Below are positions 25,200 to 34,242 of a stretch of DNA of 64,000 bases, in pieces; the first letter of the stretch is position 1, and each line of letters starts with the position of its first letter. The position numbers and the translations under genes were made by a program. Source of the stretch: an uncultured Clostridia bacterium (GTDB taxonomy: Bacteria > Bacillota > Clostridia > Christensenellales > Aristaeellaceae). Under the pieces are notes generated by a model. It worked only from the letters and a program-made list of their open reading frames with translations. It did not search any database and was not told the origin of the DNA. The stretch lies in the NCBI GenBank assembly GCA_934632155.1, contig CAKTXZ010000006.1:1-64000 (forward strand), written 5' to 3'.

Positions 25200-25993
25200 C
25201 CCACGAAGTCATTACCAGCCTGCAGAATCCGCAGGTTAAAATGCTGCGTACCCTGAACCGCGGGCGCGCAGAGCGTCTGGCAAACGGATTATACCTTGCC
25301 GAGGGCGAGCATATGGCGGCGGAGGCCGTCAAAGAAAAAAAGGCCAACGCCCTGCTGCTTGACAGCAGCGCGCTGGATAAGTATTCCGCGCTTATTGACG
25401 AAGCGGCGCTGTCGGTTTATGTGCTTTCGCCGCACGTGATGGCGGCGGTCTGCGACGCCAAAACGCCGCAGGGCATAGCGGCGCTGTGCGATTATCCGCA
25501 GGAGGAAAGCCTTTCTGCGCTTGGCGAGCGCATCATTGTGCTCGACGGCGTGCAGGATCCCGGCAACGTGGGCACCATTCTTCGCTCGATGGACGCGGCG
25601 GGCTTTACCGGCCTTCTGACGGACGAGAAAACGGCCGATCCTTACGCGCCCAAAACGCTTCGCGCCTCCATGGGCAGCGTTTTCCGCATTCCCATGGTTC
25701 GCAGCGAAAATTTGCCGCAGGCGCTTGATCGCCTTGCGGCGCTTGGGTATGCCCTCATCGCCGGCGATCTTCGCGGGCAGCCGTTTTATCGTCGTCCGGC
25801 GGTCGGAGAGCGGCTTTGCATCCTGATTGGAAACGAGGGGGCCGGACTCTCGCCCATCGTATTGGAAAAGGCGACGCTGCGGCTAAAGCTTCCGATCATC
25901 GGCGGCGCGGAATCGCTCAACGCTGCGGTGGCGGCTTCGGTCATGATGTATGATTTTCTTCGGGAGCGGCTGCTTTCTCACCCTTCGGGTTGA
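25196..25993 (+). CDS. TrmH/SpoU-family RNA 2'-O-methyltransferase
   Basis: A 265-aa SPOUT methyltransferase. The N-terminal ~95 residues are the substrate-binding domain (SLQNPQVKMLRTLNRGRAERLANGLYL). The catalytic domain shows the three SPOUT motifs: DPGNVGTILRSMDAAGF, ILIGNEGAGLSP and LPIIGGAESLNAAVAASVMMYD, which form the knotted SAM site. It most likely methylates ribose in 23S rRNA or tRNA. It is translationally coupled to the preceding 707-aa gene (4-bp overlap), so the two may act together. Its end overlaps the converging pentapeptide-repeat gene by 16 bp. Confidence 0.92.
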   Translation: MTHEVITSLQNPQVKMLRTLNRGRAERLANGLYLAEGEHMAAEAVKEKKANALLLDSSALDKYSALIDEAALSVYVLSPHVMAAVCDAKTPQGIAALCDYPQEESLSALGERIIVLDGVQDPGNVGTILRSMDAAGFTGLLTDEKTADPYAPKTLRASMGSVFRIPMVRSENLPQALDRLAALGYALIAGDLRGQPFYRRPAVGERLCILIGNEGAGLSPIVLEKATLRLKLPIIGGAESLNAAVAASVMMYDFLRERLLSHPSG

Positions 25994-26616
25994 ATGTCAA
26001 GCCCCAACAGCCCGGAAAGCATCACCGCCTGCTCGGGCGTGACCTTCAGCCCGCGCAGGCTTTTCATATCCGCAACCAGCCCTGTTATATCGCAGGTCGT
26101 CACGTTTAGCCCGCGAAGCGGCGTATCGCTGAATTCCGTGTGCCGCAGCTGACAGCGTATCAAGGTCAGGTCTGACCATTTCAACTGGTAAAATACGCTT
26201 TCCTTCATGGCGCAGGATGTGCAGGCCACATGCTGCGCCTTTGCGTTTGAAAAATTTGCATAGTCCATCTGGCATTCTTCAAAGCTTACGTTCATGAGCG
26301 CCGCCTGTGAAAACTGCGTGCCCGTCATACGGCAGTGCCGGAAAACGGCGCGTTGAAAGGTCGCGTTGATAAATTCCATGCCGGTCATATCGCATTTTTC
26401 AAACACGCAATCCACAAAGATCAATCGCTTGGCCTCGCATGGCGAAAAAGCGCAATGCGCAAACCGGCATTGGTGAAATTCGCAAATACGGCCGGGCATG
26501 AGCGGCAGCGTGTCCCGCTCAAAGGCGCAGCGCTCCACATCGCCGTTTTCGTCCTCGGCGCGTTCAACAGCCGTCGACAGGCTGGCCCGTACACAATCCG
26601 CCGTTTCCGATGTCAT
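25978..26616 (-). CDS. Pentapeptide-repeat protein
   Basis: A 212-aa protein whose residues of about 40-185 follow the A(D/N)LXX pentapeptide pattern (CEFHQCRFAHCAF, CVFEKCDMTGMEFINATFQRAVFRHCRM, NVSFEECQMDYANFSNAKAQHV). It would fold as a right-handed quadrilateral beta helix. Some pentapeptide proteins mimic DNA and protect gyrase (Qnr, MfpA), but most have unknown roles, and no specific function is visible here. GAGGAG precedes the ATG. It is convergent with the methylase gene and divergent from murC. Confidence 0.88.
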   Translation of the reverse strand: MTSETADCVRASLSTAVERAEDENGDVERCAFERDTLPLMPGRICEFHQCRFAHCAFSPCEAKRLIFVDCVFEKCDMTGMEFINATFQRAVFRHCRMTGTQFSQAALMNVSFEECQMDYANFSNAKAQHVACTSCAMKESVFYQLKWSDLTLIRCQLRHTEFSDTPLRGLNVTTCDITGLVADMKSLRGLKVTPEQAVMLSGLLGLDIQPEG

Positions 26617-26683
26617 AACTGCTGCTCCTCTCGTTTTCTTTTAAGATTCTACACGGAATACGCCGCTTTTGCAAGCGCGCCTC

Positions 26684-26713
26684 TTGATATTTCCCCCGAT
26701 ACCGTCGTATAAT
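26684..26713 (+). promoter_or_regulatory. Promoter of murC
   Basis: TTGATA, 18 bp, TATAAT; leader about 30 nt. Confidence 0.65.
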
Positions 26714-26746
26714 AGACCTGTAAAACCGATAATTGAGGTGGACTGT

Positions 26747-28135
26747 ATGCTGAACATCGAGGATTACCGCGGAAAGCGTGTGCATATGATCGGGATTGGC
26801 GGCAGCAGCATGAGCGGGCTGGCCGAAATGCTGCTGCGGGAAGGATACTGTGTTTCCGGCTCCGATAACGCAAATTCCCACGCGGTTGAGCGGCTCCGCG
26901 GCATGGGGATTCCCGTCGCCGTCGGGCACGACGCCCAAAACGTGCAGGGCGCCGATTTAATTGTTTTCTCGGCGGCTATCGCGCCCGATAATCCGGAACG
27001 CGCAGCGGCGCGGGCACAGGGAATACCGGAAATGGAGCGTTCGACGCTGCTGGGGCAAATGATGCGCGGGCACAAGCAGGCTGTCTGCGTCTGCGGCGCG
27101 CACGGGAAAACCACAACCTCCTCCATGATCGCCGAAACGCTGCTTGAATGCGGGCAAGACCCGACCGTCCATATCGGCGGACGGCTGGACGCGCTGGGCG
27201 GGGGCTCGCGCATTGGGAAAAAGGACGTTTTTGTCGCCGAGGCCTGCGAATTTCACGGCAGCTTTCTGGAAATGCACCCCACCGTCGCGGTCGTGCTGAA
27301 TATTGACGCCGATCATCTGGATTATTATCGCGATATCGAGCATATCGAGGCCGCCTTTGGCCAATTTCTCTCGCTGCTGCCAAGCAGCGGCACGGCCATC
27401 GGCTGGGGTGAGGACGAGCGCATCATGCGCCTGTTTTCCAAGCTTACCTGCCGCACCGTCACCTTCGGCATGCGCCCGGAAAACGATTATTACCCGCTTA
27501 ATTTGGTCTACAGCGAAACCGGCTGCCCGGAATACGACGCGGCGTTCCGCGGCGAAATTGCGGCGCATATCAAGCTGAAGGTTGCGGGAGAATTCAACGT
27601 GCTCAATTCGCTGGCGGCCTTTGCAGCCTCCGTTGTCGTAGGCGCAAAGCCGGAAGCCGCCGCGGCGGCGCTGTCGCATTTCGCCGGCGTGCATCGCCGC
27701 TTCGAGCTTACCGGCGTCATTGACGGCGTTAAGATGTATCACGATTACGGCCACAATCCCGCCGAAATGCACGCGGCGCTGTCCGTTGCGCGCATGCAGC
27801 ATCCAAAGCGTCTTTGGGCGGTCATGCAGCCGCATACCTTCAGCCGTGTCAAAAGCCTGTTTCAGGATTATTTGACCTGCACAGCGGCGGCAGATTTTAC
27901 GCTCGTAACGGATATCTTTGCGGCCCGTGAAAAGGATCCCGGCGATATCAAGGCTGAGATGCTTGTGGAGGGCATGCGCGCGCACGGCGTTCACGCCATC
28001 CATACGCCCACCTTTGACGATACTGAAAAGTACCTGCGCGCCCATTGGCAGCCCGGCGATCTTGTGCTGACGATGGGCTGCGGCAACATTAACCTGCTTA
28101 ATGAGCAAATGCAGCTGCACGGCGATACGAAATAA
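26747..28135 (+). CDS. murC: UDP-N-acetylmuramate--L-alanine ligase
   Basis: A 462-aa Mur ligase that adds L-Ala to UDP-MurNAc, the first step of the peptidoglycan stem peptide. The N-terminal Rossmann domain has MIGIGGSSMSGLAEMLL. The P-loop is CGAHGKTTTSSMI (about residue 116). YDY-type motif is present as MYHDYGHNPAEM, where MurC usually has DDYGHHPTE, and the C-terminal Rossmann domain follows. The ATG at 26747 is the first with a GAGGTG site nearby and no in-frame start is needed upstream. It stands alone and ends at a strong terminator. Confidence 0.93.
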   Translation: MLNIEDYRGKRVHMIGIGGSSMSGLAEMLLREGYCVSGSDNANSHAVERLRGMGIPVAVGHDAQNVQGADLIVFSAAIAPDNPERAAARAQGIPEMERSTLLGQMMRGHKQAVCVCGAHGKTTTSSMIAETLLECGQDPTVHIGGRLDALGGGSRIGKKDVFVAEACEFHGSFLEMHPTVAVVLNIDADHLDYYRDIEHIEAAFGQFLSLLPSSGTAIGWGEDERIMRLFSKLTCRTVTFGMRPENDYYPLNLVYSETGCPEYDAAFRGEIAAHIKLKVAGEFNVLNSLAAFAASVVVGAKPEAAAAALSHFAGVHRRFELTGVIDGVKMYHDYGHNPAEMHAALSVARMQHPKRLWAVMQPHTFSRVKSLFQDYLTCTAAADFTLVTDIFAAREKDPGDIKAEMLVEGMRAHGVHAIHTPTFDDTEKYLRAHWQPGDLVLTMGCGNINLLNEQMQLHGDTK

Positions 28136-28156
28136 AAGATAGAAGCCATCGTCAAC

Positions 28157-28195
28157 GCTCCGCCCGGAAAGCATTCGCAACGGGCGGAGCATTTT
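28157..28195 (+). terminator. Intrinsic terminator of murC
   Basis: A perfect 10-bp GC stem, GCTCCGCCCG / CGGGCGGAGC, with a 14-base loop, followed by ATTTTGATT. Confidence 0.75.
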
Positions 28196-28300
28196 GATTA
28201 ACTGTCTCTTTTCGAAAAACGCGCCGGGCGCATAAAAGCACTCGAACGCGTTCCATTGTGATAAAGCCGGTGGACATTTTTCCGGCAGCCATGCGCTGTA

Positions 28301-29191
28301 CTAAGACGATTTAGCGTCGGGATCGAATATCGCTTTGGCCAGCGCCTGCCCTGTCGGCGTAGCGGCCAGCCCGCCCTGCGCCGTTTCCCGCAGCGCGCAT
28401 GGCATGCTTTCCCCCACCGCGCGCATCGCGCCGATGACCTCATCCGCGGGAATCACGCTTTGCAGCCCGGCCAACGCCATGTCCGCCGCCGCAATCGCGC
28501 ACATCACGCCGCCCGCATTGCGCTTGATGCACGGAACCTCTACCAGCCCTGCCACAGGGTCGCACACCAGTCCAAGCTGGTTTTTGATTGCCATCGCAAC
28601 GGCATTTTGCGCCATGTCCGGCGTTCCGCCCATCATTTGAACCAGCGCCGCCGCCGTCATGGCCGCCGCGCTGCCGCATTCGGCCTGACACCCGCCCGCC
28701 GCGCCGCTGACGCTGGCCTGCGCGGCAATCACCATGCCAATGCCGCCCGCCGCAATGAGCGCCATGCAGGCGTCCTCGCGCGAAGCGCCGCGCAGGCGCA
28801 TCATGGTAATCACCGCGCCGGGCAGGATGCCGCAGCTGCCCGCCGTCGGGGAAGCGACGATCTTCCCCATTGCGGCGTTGCAATCTGCGATGGCCAGCGC
28901 AGTCGCCATTGCATGCGCGCAAAACGCTCCGGATAGGCTGTCGCCCGCGGCATAGCGCAGCATGCGGCGTCCTTCGCCGCCCGTCAGGCCGCTGGTGGAA
29001 CGCAGATTCTCCGCCGCGCCGCGTTCTGCGGATTTTTCCATAACGCGCAGCTGCGCGTCCATCTGCGCCAATATCGCCCGCTCGCTTCTTTCCATCTGCA
29101 CGGCCTGATCGCTCAGTACCAGACGACCGATGCTTGTCCCGGCGTCCGTCGCCAGCCGCGCCAGCTCGGCGACCGAGGTGTAGCTCAGCAT
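28301..29191 (-). CDS. sdaAA: L-serine ammonia-lyase, alpha subunit
   Basis: A 296-aa catalytic subunit of the two-protein, iron-sulfur L-serine dehydratase that converts serine to pyruvate and ammonia. The [4Fe-4S] ligand cysteines appear in SPTAGSCGILPGAVI, GGCQAECGSAAAMTAA and LVCDPVAGLVEVPCIKRN. Size and motifs match the clostridial alpha subunit. It overlaps the end of sdaAB by 7 bp. Placement just downstream of ddl and murF-like genes is not a common arrangement, and may reflect shared amino-acid handling or simple read-through. Confidence 0.94.
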   Translation of the reverse strand: MLSYTSVAELARLATDAGTSIGRLVLSDQAVQMERSERAILAQMDAQLRVMEKSAERGAAENLRSTSGLTGGEGRRMLRYAAGDSLSGAFCAHAMATALAIADCNAAMGKIVASPTAGSCGILPGAVITMMRLRGASREDACMALIAAGGIGMVIAAQASVSGAAGGCQAECGSAAAMTAAALVQMMGGTPDMAQNAVAMAIKNQLGLVCDPVAGLVEVPCIKRNAGGVMCAIAAADMALAGLQSVIPADEVIGAMRAVGESMPCALRETAQGGLAATPTGQALAKAIFDPDAKSS

Positions 29192-29865
29192 CCCGCTCCT
29201 CCTTCGTCATACGCGCGCAGATACACGACGTTTGTCACATTGGGCAGTTCGCGCAGACGGCGAATCACGTCCCGCTCCACGTCGCCGTCCACCTCGATGG
29301 TCATAATGGCCTGCTGTCCCTTCTGCGGGCGCGAAAGCTTAAAATTGCCGATATTCACCTGCGCGTCCGCCAGCGTCTGCGTAACGCTTGCAATCACGCC
29401 GCAGGTATCCTGATGCGGAATAATCAGCGTGTCGCATTGGCCGGTGAAGGCGCTTTCCATGCCGTTGAGCCGCGTGATCAGAATATTTCCTCCGCCGACA
29501 GACGCGCCCTCAATCTCCGCCGCCGTTCCGTCGGCAGCCCACAAATGCACCACCGCCGTGTTCGGATGCGCCTTGGGCAATTCGACGGGAAATAAGGAAT
29601 ACTCCATCCCCTTTTCCCGTGCAATTTGCAGGCTGTCCGGCAGCCGTTCATCATCCGGCTTCATGCCCAAAATGCCCGCGATCAGCGCGCGATCCGTCCC
29701 GTGGCCGCGATAGGTCTGCGCGAAGCTTCCTGCAAGGCCGATCTGGGCACGGACGGGCTCCTGCGCCAGAATCTTTCGCGCCACATAGCCGATGCGCGTC
29801 GCCCCGGCAGTATGGCTGCTGGAAGGCCCGATCATAACCGGCCCGATGATATCGAAAATATTCAT
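29185..29865 (-). CDS. sdaAB: L-serine ammonia-lyase, beta subunit
   Basis: A 226-aa regulatory subunit of the clostridial L-serine dehydratase. The N-terminal part carries the IIGPVMIGPSSSHTAGATRIGY motif of the family, the middle contains ADGTAAEIEGASVGGGNILI, and the last ~80 residues are an ACT domain (LIIPHQDTCGVIASVTQTLADAQVNIGNF). GGGGGATAGG lies before the ATG at 29865. It follows ddl on the same strand with 82 bp between, so it is probably at the end of the same transcript or has a weak promoter in that gap. Confidence 0.93.
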   Translation of the reverse strand: MNIFDIIGPVMIGPSSSHTAGATRIGYVARKILAQEPVRAQIGLAGSFAQTYRGHGTDRALIAGILGMKPDDERLPDSLQIAREKGMEYSLFPVELPKAHPNTAVVHLWAADGTAAEIEGASVGGGNILITRLNGMESAFTGQCDTLIIPHQDTCGVIASVTQTLADAQVNIGNFKLSRPQKGQQAIMTIEVDGDVERDVIRRLRELPNVTNVVYLRAYDEGGAGC

Positions 29866-29947
29866 CCTATCCCCCTGCGAGCTTCTGTTTCTCCACCGCC
29901 ATGCGTCCCATCGTTGACAGCGGGCCATCGCGCGCCGCGCATCCGTC

Positions 29948-31153
29948 TCAAAGCTTCAGCTTGCCGCCCTTTTTTCCGCCGCCAAGGTTTACGCCGGAAA
30001 GAATATCCGACGCAAAGGCGAAGCTGTTATGTTCTTTTTCCTCAAACGCCCGCATCGCGCAGCGCACCATTTCGTCAATCAGGCGATCATAAGGCAGCCC
30101 GCTTTCCGCCCAGAGATAATACGCCAACGAGCCCGGAATGGTATTGATTTCGGTGATATAATAGTCGTCGCTGTGCCGGTCGAGCATATAATCAATGCGA
30201 ACAACCGCTTTACAGTCCATCGCGTCGAAAACGTCCAGCGACAGCGTCTGAAGCTTATGCGTCAATTCCTCGCCAATAGGCGCGGGCACGATACGCTTCA
30301 GGCTTGCCATGCCCTTGCTGCCTGAGCCGCCCGCCAAATATTTTTCAGCAAAGTCCAGAAAGCCGGCCCCCGCATTGGGCATTTCCAGCACCGACGCTTT
30401 GCGTTCGCCGTCAAAGCCCAGCACGGAGCAATTGACCTCAATCGGTCTATCCAGCCCCTTTTCAATCAGCACGCGCCGATCATAGGAAAAGGCAAGCGCC
30501 AGCGCATCGTTAAGCTCCCGGCGGTCGCCCGCACGGCTCACGCCGATGGAGGAGCCAAGGCATGCCGGCTTGACAAACACGGGATAGCCCAGCGCCTTCT
30601 CTACCCTGTCCGCCTCTCCGGCTGCGTCGCGCTCCCACTGCGTGCGCGTCATAGCGCAATCGGGCAGCACAGGAAAGCCGCAGCCGCGGAAAAAGCGTTT
30701 CATGGTGATCTTATCCATGCCGACGGCCGAGCCCGTAATCCCGGTGCAGGCGTAGGGCAGGTTCGCCAGCTCCAGCAGCCCCTGCAAGGAGCCGTCCTCG
30801 CCGTGCATGCCGTGCATGACCGGAATCACGCAATCCAGACGCGCGACAACCTCCTCCCGCGCGGCGCCAAAAAGCCCCTTGGCCGGCACGTAATGCAGCA
30901 GCGCACCGCTGCCCGCCGTTAAATCCAGCCGTATCGGAATAATGCCCTTCATAAAGGGATCAAAGGGCGTGTAGGTTTTCATGTCCAACAGCGCGTCGCC
31001 GGTAAACCATTCGCCCTTTTGCGTAATATAAATCGGAATCACGTCATACTTTTCGCGGTTTACGTTGCGCATCAGCTGCACCGCGCTGATGATCGAAACC
31101 TCGTGCTCACAGGTTCTGCTGCCATAGATCACGCCAAGCTGCATTCTGCTCAT
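29948..31153 (-). CDS. ddl: D-alanine--D-alanine ligase
   Basis: A 401-aa ATP-grasp ligase that makes the D-Ala-D-Ala dipeptide for peptidoglycan. Motifs: VIYGSRTCEHEVSIISA (N-terminal, with the conserved Glu), VIPVMHGMHGEDGSLQGLLEL, FVKPACLGSSIGVSR (ATP grip), VVRIDYMLDRH and ITEINTIPGSLAYYLW. These are typical of DdlA/B-type D-Ala ligases. The start at 31153 has GGAAGGAAG upstream. It is 19 bp after murF on the same strand, so the two enzymes that make and use D-Ala-D-Ala are co-expressed. Confidence 0.94.
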   Translation of the reverse strand: MSRMQLGVIYGSRTCEHEVSIISAVQLMRNVNREKYDVIPIYITQKGEWFTGDALLDMKTYTPFDPFMKGIIPIRLDLTAGSGALLHYVPAKGLFGAAREEVVARLDCVIPVMHGMHGEDGSLQGLLELANLPYACTGITGSAVGMDKITMKRFFRGCGFPVLPDCAMTRTQWERDAAGEADRVEKALGYPVFVKPACLGSSIGVSRAGDRRELNDALALAFSYDRRVLIEKGLDRPIEVNCSVLGFDGERKASVLEMPNAGAGFLDFAEKYLAGGSGSKGMASLKRIVPAPIGEELTHKLQTLSLDVFDAMDCKAVVRIDYMLDRHSDDYYITEINTIPGSLAYYLWAESGLPYDRLIDEMVRCAMRAFEEKEHNSFAFASDILSGVNLGGGKKGGKLKL

Positions 31154-31172
31154 CGTTGCTTCTTCCTTCCCT

Positions 31173-32774
31173 TCAGCCTTCGCTGTAATGATCGGGCAAA
31201 TCATTCTCATACATCACTACGTCGCCTGCGCGCAGCAGCGTCCTGTTGAGCGCAATCGCCTCGTCCAGCGACGAAACCACATGAATATTCTCCGGCGCAA
31301 AGCCCGCCGCGCGAAGCCCCTGGGCAATGGGCGCAGTATGCTTCCTGCCCACCAGCACAGCCACATCGACGCACCCAGCCATATACCGGCCGAATTCCTC
31401 GTTAAACCGCGCTTCCTCCGCGCCAAGCTCCACCATGCCGGGCGTGACAATCACGCGGCGACCGGAAAAGCCGCGCAGCACATCCAGCGCCCGCTTGCTC
31501 GACGTCGGATTGGTATTGAACGCATCGTCGATCACCGTCACGCCGCCTGCGCTCTGTAAAAGCTGCAGCCTGTGCTCCACAGGCTTGAGCGCCGCGACCC
31601 CTCGGGCGATCTGCTCCCTTGAAAGCCCCAGATGCTTGGCCACCGCGGCGGCCATCAGGATATTGCGAATATTATGCTCGCCCAGCAGCCGCGTCTCGCA
31701 TGGAATCCCCTCCCAGCCCGGGAGGCAGAGCGTAAACCGGCTTCCGTAGGATCCGACCTGTACATCCTTCGCCCATGCATCGCTTCCGACTTCGCCGACC
31801 AGCAGCTTGGGCTTATTTGTTTTCTGCCAGCATTGGCTCACAAGCGCGCCGTCAGCCTGAAAAACCGCCAGTCCGTCCGCAGGCAGAGCGTCTATCAGTT
31901 CATATTTCGTGTCGCGGATGCGTTCGATTGTTTTGAACGTATCCAGATGCTGCGGGCCAATAGCCGTCAAAAGGCCGATCGTCGGATGCACCAAGCGGCA
32001 CAGCTCGCGTATCTCGCCCACATGCCGCGCGCCCATTTCGCCGATGAACACCTGATGCGCAGGCTGCAGCCGTTCGCGGATGATTCGCGTCACGCCCATG
32101 GGCGTATTGAAGGAGGCCGGCGTCGCCAGCACATGATACTTTTGCGAAAGAATTTCCGCCAGAATGAATTTTGTGCTGGTTTTTCCATAGCTGCCGGTGA
32201 TTCCGATGCGAATCAGGCGCTCATTCTGCAGCAGCTTTCTTTCCGCGTCATGAAAATAGAGCAGAAAAATGCATTTCTCAATCGGCAGCGCCACGACCGC
32301 AGCCGCAGCGACAAGCAACGGCAGCAGCGCAAGCAGCGCACCGTATGCGCCGGCAGGAAGCCCTGCAACGAAAAGCAGCACGGCCTGCGCGCCCAGCAGC
32401 ACGGTGCCAAAGCATGCGTACAGGCGCTTCATGCGGGCCGTGAGTGCAAAGCGCTTCTTTTCCTTGCACCCCGCGTCCGTGCGCCGCAGCCGCAGCATCA
32501 GCAGCGCCGCCGCAATCACCGCGAGACCGCCTCCGATCAGCGGCAGCCGCATGCCGCCGGCCGTCGTTCCGCAAACTGCCGCGCCAGCCGCGCCCATCGC
32601 CGCGCCCACGGCGGCGTATGGCAAGATCGTCCGCTTCCATTGCCGCGCGACGGACTTGAAATAGCCGCGGAACTGATAGCTTTCCAATTGAAAAATATGG
32701 GTAAGCCGCCGTGCGGAGAAAAGCGCCGCCAGTGTCATCGCGACGCACAAAAGCAATTGCAGCATGATCGCCAT
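31173..32774 (-). CDS. MurF-like Mur ligase with N-terminal membrane domain
   Basis: A 533-aa protein. The first ~170 residues are not the usual MurF substrate domain; they contain about five hydrophobic helices (MLQLLLCVAMTLAALFSA, LPYAAVGAAMGAAGAAVC, AVIAAALLMLRL, GTVLLGAQAVLLFVAGL, LLALLPLLVAAAAVV). After this comes the Mur ligase ATPase core, with P-loop GITGSYGKTSTK (about 191-202), MGARHVGEIRELC, and a C-terminal domain with VIDDAFNTNPTSSKRALDVL. The closest family is MurF (D-Ala-D-Ala adding). Being next to ddl supports the step. The membrane anchor would place the ligase at the inner face of the membrane. Confidence 0.85.
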   Translation of the reverse strand: MAIMLQLLLCVAMTLAALFSARRLTHIFQLESYQFRGYFKSVARQWKRTILPYAAVGAAMGAAGAAVCGTTAGGMRLPLIGGGLAVIAAALLMLRLRRTDAGCKEKKRFALTARMKRLYACFGTVLLGAQAVLLFVAGLPAGAYGALLALLPLLVAAAAVVALPIEKCIFLLYFHDAERKLLQNERLIRIGITGSYGKTSTKFILAEILSQKYHVLATPASFNTPMGVTRIIRERLQPAHQVFIGEMGARHVGEIRELCRLVHPTIGLLTAIGPQHLDTFKTIERIRDTKYELIDALPADGLAVFQADGALVSQCWQKTNKPKLLVGEVGSDAWAKDVQVGSYGSRFTLCLPGWEGIPCETRLLGEHNIRNILMAAAVAKHLGLSREQIARGVAALKPVEHRLQLLQSAGGVTVIDDAFNTNPTSSKRALDVLRGFSGRRVIVTPGMVELGAEEARFNEEFGRYMAGCVDVAVLVGRKHTAPIAQGLRAAGFAPENIHVVSSLDEAIALNRTLLRAGDVVMYENDLPDHYSEG

Positions 32775-32787
32775 GGCGTAAAACCCC

Positions 32788-33561
32788 TTATTTCAAAAAT
32801 GCGCGCACCACGGCGACAAACCGCGGCCATTGATGCAGATAGGCAAAATGATCGTCATTTTCAAACAGCACCAACCCTGCGTCCGGGATTTCCTTTTCCA
32901 TTGCCCTGCCCATCCACAGCGGCGTGGCGGTATCGTTCTCGCCCCACACCAGCAGGGCGGGAGCCTTCACATCGGGCAGGAAGGGACGCAGATCCTGATT
33001 GACCACCTTGACAAAGGTCTTGCGCATTTCAGCATCCAACGCGTTATAATCCGCCGAGCCATAGCGCCGGCGCAGCGCCTCCAGCGCGCCGTCCGCCCAT
33101 TTTTCCAAAAGCGGAAGCTTCTGCACGTTTTCCAGCAGCCGCTTCTTTTTTTGATAGACCGCGCTGCGCTTTTTTTGCTCCGGCGTCGGCTCGGCCTTCA
33201 GGCCGGCGCACCCCGTCAGCACCATCCGCCCGATCGTCTCCGGCCAATAAGAAGAAAGATAAATTGCCACCCGGCCGCCGAAGGAATGCGCGATTACATC
33301 GCACCCCGTCAGGCCAAGCTGCTCCATGACCTCGCGCACGCATTGGGCATATTCCGGCACGCCCCACGGCGCATCCGGACGCGCCGATTGCCCATGACCG
33401 GGAAAATCAATCGCCGTCACGCGGTAATCCTTGCTCAGTTCCTGTGCAATGGGGTCAAACAGCTTTGTCGAGCAGCCCCAGCCGTGCAGCAGCAGCACCT
33501 GCGGGCCCGCCGCGCCCGATTGCTCATAATATACCTTTACGCCCCGCGCCGTCAAGAACAT
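32788..33561 (-). CDS. Alpha/beta hydrolase
   Basis: A 257-aa serine hydrolase of the alpha/beta fold. The oxyanion segment is LLLHGWGCSTKLF; the nucleophile elbow is DVIAHSFGGRVAI; the catalytic Asp is in LLVWGENDTATPL and the His in ENDDHFAYLHQ. A helical cap lies at about residues 120-190. The substrate is not identifiable. The start at 33561 has GGGAGG 7 bp upstream. It precedes the murF-like gene by 13 bp and so is probably its operon partner. Confidence 0.88.
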   Translation of the reverse strand: MFLTARGVKVYYEQSGAAGPQVLLLHGWGCSTKLFDPIAQELSKDYRVTAIDFPGHGQSARPDAPWGVPEYAQCVREVMEQLGLTGCDVIAHSFGGRVAIYLSSYWPETIGRMVLTGCAGLKAEPTPEQKKRSAVYQKKKRLLENVQKLPLLEKWADGALEALRRRYGSADYNALDAEMRKTFVKVVNQDLRPFLPDVKAPALLVWGENDTATPLWMGRAMEKEIPDAGLVLFENDDHFAYLHQWPRFVAVVRAFLK

Positions 33562-33612
33562 GCCGCAGCCTCCCATCGTCATCCGTGTTATTATATGGCT
33601 TTTTCCGTGTCC

Positions 33613-34086
33613 TCATGCGCCGGGCGAAATGCGCCATATATAACGGCACTTCTGCGTTGAACCCGAGCAAACCGCGCGATAGGCGGCGGGAACAGGCGCG
33701 ATGCGCTCCAACGCGCAGCCCAGCCTTTCGCATGTGCGGCGCGAGGGCAGATTATCCACATCGGTCGTAATGACGAGACTGCGAAGGCGCAAACGGCGTA
33801 AAAGGGGCGTTATCAGGCGGCACGCGCGCCCGGCAAAGCCGTGGCCGCGGTGCTCGGCCTCAACACGATAGCCGATATGCCCCAGATAGTACAGCGCCGG
33901 GCTTTCCCCAAGCCTTACGCTGACATAGCCCAAGTACAGCCGCGTTTTTGCCTTGTAAATGTAAAAGGTGTAGCCGTCCGTAATGCCGCATTCCGCGTCC
34001 GCCACGTCTTCGTTCGACAAAACCAAATCAATCTCGCCGTCGGAAAACATGGGCTTGTGCGAAAGCAGGCGCAGTATCCTCGTCAT
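33613..34086 (-). CDS. GNAT-family N-acetyltransferase
   Basis: A 157-aa acetyltransferase with the GNAT core: YLGHIGYRVEAEHRGHGFAGRACRLI contains the acetyl-CoA pyrophosphate-binding motif (RGHGFAG), followed by SLVITTDVDNLPSRRTCERLGC, the family's Asn-containing motif B. It shows the layout of small RimI/RimJ-like enzymes acting on amines or protein N-termini, with unknown acceptor. It sits 51 bp before the alpha/beta hydrolase gene on the same strand. Confidence 0.85.
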   Translation of the reverse strand: MTRILRLLSHKPMFSDGEIDLVLSNEDVADAECGITDGYTFYIYKAKTRLYLGYVSVRLGESPALYYLGHIGYRVEAEHRGHGFAGRACRLITPLLRRLRLRSLVITTDVDNLPSRRTCERLGCALERIAPVPAAYRAVCSGSTQKCRYIWRISPGA

Positions 34087-34242
34087 GGCGCGTTACCCCT
34101 GCGATTTTTCGTCAATTCAAAACGCTTTATCTGTCCGCGCATTTGACCTGCGTCATCGCCCCGGCACGGTCAACGCGGCGCGTCTGCGTCTCCCCCTCGC
34201 CGGCCGAGCCGAGGCAATGTCGGCGCTTCGCAGCCCCCAAAA

